Source: Ascidia mentula (lineage: Eukaryota; Chordata; Ascidiacea; Phlebobranchia; Ascidiidae). Taken from it: a stretch of DNA of 64,000 nucleotides. Within the stretch, counting starts at the first letter, position 1; each line of letters begins with the position of its first letter. The stretch is taken from NCBI GenBank assembly GCA_947561715.1, contig OX387199.1:16187001-16251000 (forward strand), written 5' to 3'. This document shows, piece by piece, positions 10,836 through 20,414 of this stretch. The position numbers were made by a program, and so were the translations under genes. The notes beneath the pieces are model-generated. The model did no database searches. It was not told the origin of the DNA and was given only the letters and a program-made list of their open reading frames with translations.

Positions 10836-11231
10836 ATCATTTTCCTGCAAGATACAAACGGTGGCCAAACTTTAAAAGCATTCCGCTTTGCGACGAAGCT
10901 CTGACACGTTTTAGAGGAGACACGAACGCAACATAAAGCAGGTGCAATAAATCAGTTTTTTATTTAAAACTGTACAAATAATGAACGGTTGTTTTCAGTG
11001 TGGAAAATTGCCAAACATTAAATCTTCTATCCTTATTGTAGTAACTATATCTGGAAAGATTAGATAGTTCCCGAAGAGCATCAGCTAATATACGAATTAA
11101 AGGAAGGTTTGAAACCATTGTGTGAATTCCTGGACCTTCCAGTCCCCGACCAACCTTTTCCACACAAGAATAAGGATTATGATTTTTGGATGAATACAGA
11201 AGCGAAAAACCTCCTGCAATGCAACGGATTG
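10836..11231 (+). pseudogene. Diverged Sulfotransfer_4-type remnant, last two exons
   Basis: On the plus strand, after tttgctttgcag near 10835, an open piece contains KRWPNFKSIPL, matching the RWPWYKIYP region of exon 3 of the sulfotransferases at 15-34 kb. From about 11068, after a gattag acceptor, a second piece reads IVPEEHQLIYELKEGLKPLC and then EFLDLPVPDQPFPHKNK, closely matching exon 4 of those genes, but the chain stops near 11230 before the hydrophobic C-terminal segment. No first or second exon with the GLPKTGTK loop was seen upstream. This is an older, opposite-strand relative of the sulfotransferase cluster, now a fragment. Confidence 0.75.
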
Positions 11232-11299
11232 AAACGGAACTTATGATTTCTATAGCGTGTTTGTTTGTATTGTTTGTATTCAGTTGATGCAAGTTGACA

Positions 11300-12450
11300 G
11301 AAATGTAAGGAAAATACTTAATGGAAAAGTGCGTTTTTTTTTTCGGAAAATTTAGGTATCAAAGTTCTGATATTACTTCAACAATGATCAAATTTATTGT
11401 ATGTGTTGCCTGATTAATGAAGATGATTGCTTGCCAAGAGTAAGTGTGTTGTATCACATAACCTGTTTTGAACTAACAATATTTTGATCATTGAAACACG
11501 ATAAAGTCTAATTAAACGATATTATGAGAGTTGTTTTTTTGACATAGTTTTAAAATGTTTAAAAATACTTAACCATGAGAATTTAGCATGGGGTATATTT
11601 GATTGTGAGGGACAGGGTATATTTGTTGGTGTCTTACTATCGTGGTTACGAATAAGTATATTGTTTGGTCGTAATAATGTTAGGAAACAAATCATTTGTT
11701 AAATTTATAACTTATAGGTCTATCGACGGTAAGAATATCTTTTTAAATAAGTTGTTAACAAATTGCAGAGTAAATGGAAGAGGTTGGGATCAAGATAATG
11801 ATCAATTTCTGGACCAAGTACCCGGTGGCGAATTCGCATCTAAACGGAATTGTCAAGATGCACACCATGGTATCCCGCCTGCAGACTTTCCTTAAGCTTT
11901 AATTTTGCAAACCAACACCAATTAATGTTTACAGATGCAAGTGTGGACGGAGAAGAAAGCGAGTTTAATAGTTCGTAATACGCCATGAAATGTCTGTTGT
12001 TGCACTATTTACACCATCAAAATATCGGTTCTTTAATAGATTTAGTTTAAAGCAACACAAAATACAATGTAGTACCTAACGTGGTGATAGTTCAAGTATG
12101 ATGAAATCAATATCAAGCCCAGCAGTAACCAATACTTGACCGTAACCAATACTTCTTAATTTTACGCGCATTTTGGGTGTACGGTTGAAACATATGTCAT
12201 ATGTTTCAACCCTTCCGCACCCAACGCGGTTCTACCAGAGCAGAAAGTGGCGGGAAATGTTTGTTTAGGCCACGTGGTTGTTATAAAATCGCTAAAAAGA
12301 ATTGTTTTTTGGTTTGGCGCCTTATTTTCCAGGAAATTCGTTTTAGGTTTTTCGTGATCAAAAAAGTAAAACAAATGTTTAAGTTCCCAGCAAGTTTATT
12401 TAGGAATTTTACTTTTCAAATTGCTATGTTTTCCATGTGCGTGAAAGCAC
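11300..12450. other. Intergenic, nothing assigned
   Basis: AT-rich sequence with short open frames that look accidental. No repeat partner within the window was noticed. Confidence 0.4.
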
Positions 12451-12457
12451 AGGTTTA

Positions 12458-12808
12458 CTGTGGTTCTCAAAGTGGGCGCCAGCGCACCCCTGGAGGCATT
12501 TGCAATCGTATACGGAGGGCGCTGGAGACCAAATTGGAGATAATAGTCGATCGTTGGCGCGTGGTGACGTGGCAAATTTCCCAACCGGAGGTACATTTAC
12601 CACTAGCGGTACGCGACTGCATTCCAGGTGCTACGTAAGCACCTTTCCGTAATTTGCGGGTATGGTTCGAAATTGAAAAATCGTAAGTAATGTCAAAATT
12701 TTCTATTGTTCATTACCTTCCTTACTTCGCAACACTGAATTAGGTGGTGCACGACAAAATTGTTTTACCTCCGAGTGGTACTCAACCACAAAAAGTTGGG
12801 AATCACTG
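12458..12808. mobile_element. hAT-type MITE, degenerate
   Basis: Starts ctgtggttctcaaagtggg and ends with the reverse complement of cagtgattcccaacttttt, hAT-like inverted ends. Its start closely matches the far end of the better preserved element at 16512-16981 (both run into gtgggcgccagcgc), so they are one family in opposite orientation. No matching 8-bp flanks were found, so the insertion is probably old. Confidence 0.7.
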
Positions 12809-13244
12809 ACCCAAGTGATTCCGTCCAATCTTTGTGTGGTTTATGCTACTTCAATTAGGACTTTTCTCGCATGCTGAACTAGAAGTTTATGATTCTAAAG
12901 TCACAACGAATTTTATGTATGTTACAATAGCCCTGTTTACATGGACGTCTAAAGCGGGTTCGCGGCACGCTTCTTACCCGCTTCCCGCCATTATCGCAAA
13001 AAGCGTTACGCATCACAGCCCAAGCTAGTTCGGAAGCGGTTTCGGCGAACTAGCTTAATAGGGGTGGGTTCGGAAGCTAGTTCGCCCAACTAGCTTCTTT
13101 TCGCGTATCAGCTGATCGAAAAATTTGGCGGTAAAATCAAGTTAGGTTAGGTTTGCTTGTTGATGTTTTTCAAGGATATTCTTTTTGAGGTTTTGAATTT
13201 GTGTTTGGTATTAGTATTTATTTCATGAAAAAAGATTGCGAAAA

Positions 13245-13527
13245 AGTCCAGTAATTTGGACCAACGAAGCAATACACGAGTTGTTAAAAAATGTTGAAGA
13301 AAGAAAAGTCCTGACTTTAATTGATGGAAAGGGGATCAGAAACCAAATTCTTTATAAACAAATAGAAGAAAGTCTTCTAAATCAAGGATTAATGTATTCA
13401 TGGTAAGAAAACTACATGTAGGCTATATACATACAGATTTGTTATAAACTTTTTTTTCAGGGAGGAAGTTCGTGATAAATGGAGAAATCTCAAAAAACAG
13501 TACTACACAAAAAGGAAAGACATATGA
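13245..13527 (+). pseudogene. Harbinger Myb/SANT-like protein gene, partial
   Basis: Two exons joined by a GT-AG intron (13403-13460) encode PVIWTNEAIHELLKNVEERK, further residues, then YSW and WEEVRDKWRNLKKQYYTKRK. The spaced tryptophans and the KWRNLKKQY run are typical of the trihelix-like Myb/SANT domain that accompanies Harbinger transposases and helps them reach the nucleus and bind ends. The best upstream ATG (13225) is out of frame by one base across an A run, and the 3' end stops where the transposase begins, so this copy is broken. Confidence 0.75.
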
Positions 13528-14700
13528 TTCTTTGAAGACGGAAGCGTCATGACAGCTGCCAGGCATTTTTACACTGATGTCAATAAATCTACAAATTAAA
13601 ATGTTTTTTTTTTGCATTTCAGCCTAATAGGCTATGAAGCAAATTGTTTACTTTCCACTGTCATCAACGACTCCTTGTAATATGAGGGAATCCCAACCCT
13701 TTCTGTTTGTGTAATCTTTTTTTCCAATGCTGGGCGCAGTTACAGCAATATGTGTGCCATCAATACAACCAAACACCTAGAAATATGTCGTGTGTTGCAC
13801 AAAAGCAAAAGTTTTGTATGTGTCATACCTGAGGAAAGTGGTGATTTGCTTCAACACGTTTTGCAATTTTAACTGCATCATCAAGTACTGGGATGGAAAT
13901 AAACTTTTTCACTTTTTTGCAAAGTGCAAAACAAAGCCTAGAAATATTGCACAAGTACTAAATGCAATCGATGTTCAAATTTATTCTTACCACTTCAAAC
14001 AATTGTGAACGGAAGATAAACTAACTCCAAAAAGTTCAGCAACAGTCCTATATTCGGCAGAAGATGCCAGTTTAAACAGTGCTATTGCTGCCCTCTTTGT
14101 TGCTGAAATTGGTTGTCTAATTGTTAAATCATCTGAAAAAAAAACAATTTAAAAGTTATGTACAATCTATTTGAGGCATACAATTAATCTGTAATCGTCC
14201 CTACCAGGTTTTATATCATCCCACACTTCTTCACACAAAGCATTCTTTACTCAATCTGAAATGGGTCAACCACTGGGAATCATTAAATCCGGGAACTATA
14301 ACATTCCACCATTGCCCTGACCTAAAAACAAATGAAAATAACATTTAACTTAACCAAGATTCAAAACGAAGCACAGTATTCCAGTAAGCATAAAGCCTGG
14401 CCTATATATACCACCAATACCTCACCTCTGTTATCGCCACGGCCGTCCAAGTCTTCGATTGTGAGAAAGCAACGCATTGACATGCAACAACAGCAAAGCC
14501 TTTCTTCGTTTGCAGCGTTTTTGATAATTATGAAGCAAAAATAAAGCCCTAACTTCCAATAAACTATCTGTTACCGCCATATCCATTTTGCGAGAACCGA
14601 ATTTCGCGCGCTCATGTAAATTGAGCCCCGAAGCTCGCTCGTTATGGTCTGTTAGTTCTTCACGGCTCGATGCCGCAAGCTCGTTCGCAAACCATTTCAT
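13520..14700 (-). pseudogene. Harbinger DDE transposase, truncated and decayed
   Basis: Minus-strand exon pieces in order: MKWFANEL with a basic stretch RCKRRKA and ending RRLGRPWR (14700-14431); GQWWNVIVPGFNDSQWLTHF (about 14325-14230); DLTIRQPISATKRAAIALF to SSVHNCLKW (about 14134-13990); CFALCKKVKKFISIPVLDD (about 13940-13830); VFGCIDGTHIAVTAPSI with NRKGW (about 13778-13647); and FIDISVKMPGSCHDASVF (13592-13530). GCIDGTHI carries the first catalytic aspartate and PGSCHDASVF the second region of the DDE fold. The final catalytic region is lost. An in-frame stop follows ECFV in the second piece. Very short introns with GT-AG ends link the pieces. Confidence 0.8.
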
Positions 14701-16256
14701 GTAAACAGGGCTAATGTGTCATCAATCAGCGCTAAATATTGAAATGAGGGTTTTTGGTGGTGTGGTTTACTTGAAACACAATTTTATATCACTGCAAGCC
14801 ATCATAAACGCGTCTGGTGCATGATATTAAGGCGTATCTATTAGTCCGTTGTCTGCAGCTCTGCAAAACTGTCGTGAACTGCTTCATGTTTAAATTAACA
14901 TTTACTCTCAATGCTTAAACAAAAACATAGATTGTATTGTAATTTACAAAACGTAGCGGTTGCACTGGTGATTGAGGTGAAACTTTACAAATTTTTGCAC
15001 TAAATTATGTTTGTGATTACACAATCCTTGCAATCGCACTTTTTTGGAAATAAGCAGAAACTCGTTTTGCATCGGATCGGAAAAATGTACATGCCACAAT
15101 ATCCAACTTTACCCACTTAGATGTTGCATTACAGTTTGACGACTATAAACACACACTGATTTTGTGGCTTGCTGGAGTTCGCAAACGACTCTCTCATGGA
15201 ACAAGTTCGCCAACCCCTGATATATGGCATAAAAGTTTGTAAACTGCGAAGGCAAACAATGCAAACAAACACCCCAGTGAGAATTTTAACTCCATGTCCA
15301 ATCGTTTCATGATTCGATTTTCTTTTCTCATTTCTTGAACAAAGTTTCCTCGTTTATTCTTGTGAGGAAAGGGAACATCTGGAATGGGGAGACCGAGGAA
15401 TTCACACAGCGGTTTCCAACCTTCTTTCACTTCATAAACCAAAAGCTGCTCCTCAGGGACTACCTGAACTAAAAGGTGTGTTTTTTGATGGTGCAGTATT
15501 AAAAAAAATGATTATCTGTTTATTGATTTATTTTCCAAAGCAAACTTTAACCACACAGAAAAAAAAATCACTTTCTTTAAATTTAACCAGATCTGTAATT
15601 ACCGCCTGAAATCAGCTTCTATCACGAAGTAACGAGGTGTTTGAAAAACCCACTAATACATTTTCGAAGCACGTTAAAATCTTGTCAGCAACAGTACATG
15701 CATATATGCATATATGCTCAACCCGCAGGCGAGACTTATTTCAATAGAAATATAATGTGTGTTCGAAATCAGTGGTTCACCAAATTTCATATGCGTTCGA
15801 TCACATGACTAGAAAAGATACTGGGGAATACATACCTGTCGCACGTGCTTGCAGTGTCTCCGATACATTCTTCTTATCGACTCCTCATGTTTTAGGTAAA
15901 TTTTGTACCATGGCCACCGATTGCATCCATTTACGTTTCATTTTGCGCCGGCTAAAAAGTTGTCTGATGATTTATTCGTACATTTTCCCCTTGTTGACGG
16001 AAGTCACAATTACAAATACACATAAGAAAATGCCCAAAGTTTAACTGTTGCTTAAAGTTAACTACGGTTAAATGTGAATAATATAATATGACCTGCTTCT
16101 TCAAAGAATGTTCGAAAACGACGGCCGTTATAAGTAAGGAGGGCCATAAGTCGCAGGATAATGTCATTATTTGTGTTGACAGTTTGATGCTGAAAACTCT
16201 GGTACCAAGAATCCTCATCTCTTACGTTCAAAATAACCTGACGTAACAATAATCGG

Positions 16257-16343
16257 TAGTTAAAAATACGCAGAAGTAATGCTGATCCAGCTTGGCTGTA
16301 ATGCCTTGGCTGCGAAGCCTGTGAACCTTATAGTTAAAAATAC
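16257..16343. mobile_element. SINE tail fragment with 13-bp target duplication
   Basis: tagttaaaaatac occurs at 16257-16269 and 16331-16343 and flanks a 61-bp insert whose middle (ctgatccagcttggctgtaa) matches the SINE body near 10440. The matching place in copy B (near 21395) lacks the insert. A long flanking duplication and a truncated insert fit LINE-driven retroposition. Confidence 0.75.
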
Positions 16344-16503
16344 TGTACGATGTTAATGCAGGTTTTTTGTGTGCAATAATGTCTGTGAAATATTTTTGTA
16401 ACGTGGTTCTCTGAACCTGTCCGCTTCTGATTTTAACTGGCATCCTCAAAAAACAGGTGAAAAAGTCCGCTTAGCGAAACCCGAGCGTGTGACAAGGTGG
16501 ACG

Positions 16504-16989
16504 ATGTAGATCAGTGTTTTTTAAACTTTTTTTCTGTACCGCCCCCAAAACACCTTAGTCATTTAACAACGCCCAACAGAACAAACAAAAAACACAACAA
16601 ATTTATTTGTTGTTGTCAATTAACGCGATGTGTGGGGTTGGTGCAATGACACTAATTTCTCAATATAAGGTTTCATGTCGGACAAAAACAATCGTAAGTC
16701 CCCTCAATTGTCGATATCAAGACGATTTCTTTTTCCATCTAAAAGAGTGGTGTATGCGCTGAACGCACGTTCCACCAAGTTGAAGCTAAGAAAATTACGG
16801 AAAGGTGCTCGTGTACCACCTGGAATGCGGTCGCATATCACTAGTGGTAAACGTACCACCGTGGGAAACACTGACTTACGCTATAAGAGAAAATTTGCCA
16901 TGTCACCAAGCGCCCCCAATCGCCCATTCAGTCTCCAGCGCTCCCCTAGGGGGGCGCTGGCGCCCACTTTGGGAACCACTGATGTAGAT
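16504..16989. mobile_element. hAT-type MITE with perfect 8-bp target duplication
   Basis: The element is 16512-16981 (470 bp), beginning cagtgttttttaaac and ending in the reverse complement of cagtggttcccaaag. It is flanked by atgtagat at 16504-16511 and 16982-16989, the 8-bp duplication expected of hAT. The same intron position in copies B (near 21551) and C (near 33700) has one uninterrupted copy of the flank, an empty site. No transposase inside, so it was moved in trans. It lies in intron 1 of sulfotransferase copy A. Confidence 0.92.
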
Positions 16990-17780
16990 GTTGTGAATGA
17001 CAGCCAAAAATCGAAAGAAATTAACTGTTTTGTTTCGCCGGATTGGTCTTTCTTATTATTAATATATACCTGGCACCGTAAGCGACATATTGTCTATTCC
17101 CGTCTTGTGAGTCTTTTTGTGGCGAAAATTGGCCGGAATCCTATCCTACGTTTATTTTGTATATTTCTGAGTTAAAAAAGCAAACCTATTTACGGGTGAA
17201 GTTATGCAACTTCAATCAACCTTTGTCCGATACGTTTGACCACTGGCAGGAAAATAGTGAAAAGCAAAAACTCACTGAGTTAAATCTTTTACATGGTGAA
17301 CTGGGAGTAACCTCACACTTGTTTCCACATGCCTTGTGGTCACATAGCGTATCTATTTTTCTGCTGAGGATGCTTGTTCCTGACATTATTTAAACCCTTC
17401 TATTTTGAATTTTTACGTTTTAATGCAAACATATTTCGTTTGTAGTGTATGGTACATTAAACAAACATCTTCTACAGCACATAAAATGCAAATGGTTACA
17501 CTTTATATTTACTCTCAGCACGTCTTTTTTCCCACCTTCTCACACAGGACTAACTTTGATGCCCGTGCGTGACCAAAACAATTAATTGCAATGGTTAAGT
17601 GTGACGTCATGATAACTTAGAAATTTTTTTCAGTTTTATTTGTTTCGCCCAACATTTCACGTTTACTTTTAGATTCTGATTGTTCAGGATGCTACGCTAA
17701 AATACTCTGGTGGTAGCGGTGTGTGAAGGTGTAATAATGATGGAATAGGACAGCCAGACACACACCGCTGGCCACTTCGC

Positions 17781-17813
17781 ACACCACAGCACAGCACAAC
17801 ACAGCACAGCACC
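17781..17813. repeat. CAGCA-rich short tandem repeat
   Basis: An irregular array of cacag, cacac and cagca words about 33 bp long, inside intron 1 of sulfotransferase copy A. The matching part of copy B lacks it. Confidence 0.7.
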
Positions 17814-18543
17814 TTATCGTTACGCATGGATGCTTTGTGTTAATACGGAGCATTATAAGAAAGATAAGCTTTATGTAATCCAATTTACTTCAAATGGTGG
17901 TGCTCTTTTACAAGTCAATAAGAACCCCCGTCATTTTTTTTGCACGCCAACAAAATATACAGATGGGTATTTATCGTTTAACGCTAGTCAAAAATGAGAT
18001 TTGTAGTATTTTGTAAATGGTGGCTTATGGTTCTTACTTTTGCACCTGGAAACGCGTCGAAAATTTCCTCCCAGTAATAGCAGCAAGGATTTTCGATAAC
18101 TGCGTCCACATTTCCATACATCCGTCTCATATCTTCCATTCTGAAACCTTCCCTCACTTGTTTGATCCAATCATCACCAAGGTACCAGAAGTTTTCCATG
18201 ATGTCATAAACTTCGTATCCAAGCAGCGTCAGAGCCGCATTAATTGATTTTGTTCCAGTCTTCGGCAAACCAACAACCACCACCTTCATTTTTATCGTTT
18301 AGTTAAGCTGAAATCCGCTGAAACAGGGTTTTATAATGATCCACGTTTAATATGTTTGCAAAGTGCCAACTCAGTCCGTGTATTTATGTTCAAAAAATTC
18401 TTTGATATTCTGCTCTATGGGGTATCTCCTATTCTATTTTCTACAATATACTTGTTCACTTGATGCACTGTATACCGTCTTCCTGCAATAATGTATGACG
18501 ACTGTTCAACTCAACTGCAACGTTTCTCATACCTCTCCTTTAG

Positions 18544-18892
18544 TTAAAGTTCTGCATGAATGATTTCCAGCTCAACTTTGTCTGGATCAGAGTTTTTTTT
18601 TTCAGTGGAAAATACTCGAAGCGTGAAGTTTAAATCTGTTATCTTACTAACGTTATATGGTGAAATGTCGTTCCAGTGAGTCTTCCTAACGCACATGCCT
18701 ATTCCTGTTTTGGGCGCGTCGAAGATCATTAACAAGATCTCTTTGTGAACATAAAAAAGTCCTGGAGTAAAATATATCACCACAATACAAAACAGTTTTT
18801 GTCCGGCAAACAAAGCAGTTAAATTTTCATTCCAGTCTTTCAAAATCGAATCGAACAGCTTTTTCAGTTGCGTGATTATGGGATACCAATTG
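18544..18892 (-). pseudogene. Unrecognised exon-like open frame of block X
   Basis: The minus strand is open over about 115 codons, beginning KITNWYPIITQLKKLFDSI and ending KVELEIIHAEL before a stop, with no internal ATG near the start, so it would be a final exon rather than a whole gene. Two related copies exist: near 31100-31460, where the frame is shifted and stopped, and near 19660-19950, strongly diverged though the ending EIIHEEL is kept. Conservation of the ending in all three suggests it was once coding. I do not recognise the family. Confidence 0.4.
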
Positions 18893-19404
18893 GTAATCTT
18901 GGAAACACAAATTTATTGCACTCATAATTTGGTAATGAACAGGTTTGAGTGCTACTGCAAGCCATTATATACTTATCAAACATATTTTTGATAAATTTTG
19001 AAGAATATAATTGCAAAAATGTAGCGGCGACAAAAAAATCTATTGAGTGACGTCAGACAAGGCGCCTTTCCTCAGGAGAAAAGGCTTTGCTTACATGTGA
19101 CAAGCGCCTCATTTGGAAATTACCGAAGCAAAATATATATATAGTAAGACGGGGAAATCAACGCGAATCGGAGGAAAACTAGTGGTTATTTAAAAAAATA
19201 CACAATTATTGTGGTGATTTTATAATAGTAGCTTAGATCAGAGCGCTACAAACTGGGTTTCGCGGAACCGTAATGTCCCGAGTCAACTTCACAGGTTCCA
19301 TGTATGTCATTAAATACTGAAATATTTTGTTGAAATGCGTATTTGTGGAACGACATCACACGAATGTTTCATAAAACGCTCTTCAACTCTACCAAGTGAA
19401 TGAT

Positions 19405-19500
19405 GTTTAAAACAATCTATTGGCTCAACCACACGGATGTTACTTTATATAGACCTCTAGCTCCATCACACGGATGTTACTTTAAATAGACCTTTAGTTT
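19405..19500. repeat. Degenerate minisatellite, about 37-bp unit
   Basis: A unit like tagctccatcacacggatgt followed by tactttaaatagacc occurs twice here and several more times, more diverged, at 31960-32215. Confidence 0.65.
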
Positions 19501-19960
19501 TATGATGGTCCACGTTTAATGTGTTTGCAAAGTGCCAACTCAGTCCGTGGTTTTAATGATGAAACAACTCTTTGATATTCTGCTCTACGGGGTATTTCTT
19601 ATTCTCCAATATTCTCGTTCACTTGCACACAACGTTCCCCACACTTCGTTAGTTTTAAGTTCTTCATGAATGATTTCCAGACCAGATTCTTGAAGTTGTT
19701 TTTTCACATTCGTAAGAAAACACTCGAAGCGTGACTGCGTGGAAGTTGAAATCTTTACCTTGCTAACGTTCTTTGATGAATTGTTGTTTTAGTGAGTATA
19801 CACATAAACAACATGCCTATCCCTGTTCTGGGACGTGTACGTACATTACTAACAAATCTCTTTGTCAACAGTTACCAGAATTTTGTCTGGCAAACAAAGC
19901 AGCGCGTTTAATTTTCTACACGGTTTTCAATGAATGAACCAAACTGCTTTTTCGGTTGCT
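19500..19960. repeat. Block X (copy 2), diverged half-copy
   Basis: Matches the first half of block X: a ggtccacgtttaatgtgttt segment near 19507, the ttcatgaatgatttccag segment near 19663 and the ggcaaacaaagcagcgcg segment near 19889. Strongly diverged and without a long frame. Confidence 0.65.
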
Positions 19961-20414
19961 CGATTCTGGGAAACAACTTTAACTTGTTTAAATACAAACA
20001 AATTTTATATTACTGCAAGCCATCATATACGCATCTGGTGCATGATATTAAGGCGTATCTATTAGTCCGTTGTCTGCAGCTCTGCAAAACTGTCGTGAAC
20101 TGCTTCATGTTTAAATTAACATTTACTCTCAATGCTTAAACAAAAACATAGATTGTATTGCATTTTACACAACGTAGCGGTTGCACTGGTAATTAAGGTG
20201 GAACTTTACAAATTTTTGCACTAAATTATATTTGTGATAACAAAATCCTTGCAATCGCACTTTGTTTGAAATAAGCAGAAACTCGTTTTACATCGGATCG
20301 GGAAAATGTACATGCCACAATATCCAACTTTACCCACTGAGATGTTACATTACAGTTTGACGACTATATACACACACTGATTTTGTGGCTTGCTGGTGTT
20401 CGCAAACGACTCTC

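Larger units (their letters stand above)
12928..14713. mobile_element. PIF/Harbinger DNA transposon, internally collapsed
   Basis: Bounded by perfect 16-bp inverted ends: tagccctgtttacatg at 12928-12943 and its reverse complement at 14698-14713. Inside are the two hallmark Harbinger genes in convergent orientation: a Myb/SANT-like DNA-binding protein on the plus strand (13245-13527) and a DDE transposase on the minus strand (about 14700-13520). They run into each other, so the far parts of both are missing. A clear 3-bp target duplication is not visible; flanks offer TA if the ends are taken to start at GCCCTG. The element is not autonomous. Confidence 0.85.
14797..17600. repeat. Tandem duplication unit A (sulfotransferase A and flanks)
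   Basis: Sequence from the catcataaacgcgtctggtgc segment at 14799 to about 17600 is repeated as unit B from about 20020 to 22150 and, from the catcggatcgg segment on, as unit C from about 32300. Unit A differs by carrying two extra insertions (a SINE fragment and a hAT MITE) in the first intron of its sulfotransferase. Confidence 0.85.
15194..18289 (-). pseudogene. Sulfotransferase copy A (Sulfotransfer_4 type) with an internal stop
   Basis: Four exons on the minus strand: 18289-18038, 16237-16093, 15951-15836 and 15463-15194, the same phases and exon sizes (252, 145, 116, 270 nt) as copies B and C. Family marks include the PAPS-binding loop GLPKTGTKS at residues 7-15, VRDEDSWYQS with R90 and S98 in the spacing of the 3'-phosphate-binding pair, and a C-terminal GWKPLCEFLGLPIPDVPFP block followed by a hydrophobic anchor. 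Codon 4 of exon 3 reads TGA (15938-15940) where B and C have GTC, which would end the protein before its last 125 residues. The other exons are clean, so decay is recent, or the stop is an assembly error. Confidence 0.8.
18290..19500. repeat. Block X (copy 1), upstream of sulfotransferase A
   Basis: Block lying 5' of sulfotransferase copy A and repeated at about 30834-32000 next to the exon-1 stub; a more diverged copy of its first half lies at 19500-19960. It contains the open frame at 18544-18892. Confidence 0.75.

Noticed and set aside
10960-11292. 110-residue minus-strand frame
   Set aside because: Antisense of the plus-strand sulfotransferase remnant, whose protein match is clear.
12201-12638. 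145-residue plus-strand frame
   Set aside because: Its second half lies in the hAT-type MITE and the first half has no protein-like features.
16675-17175. 166-residue plus-strand frame
   Set aside because: Starts inside the hAT MITE and runs out into the sulfotransferase intron; the empty sites in copies B and C show it is accidental.
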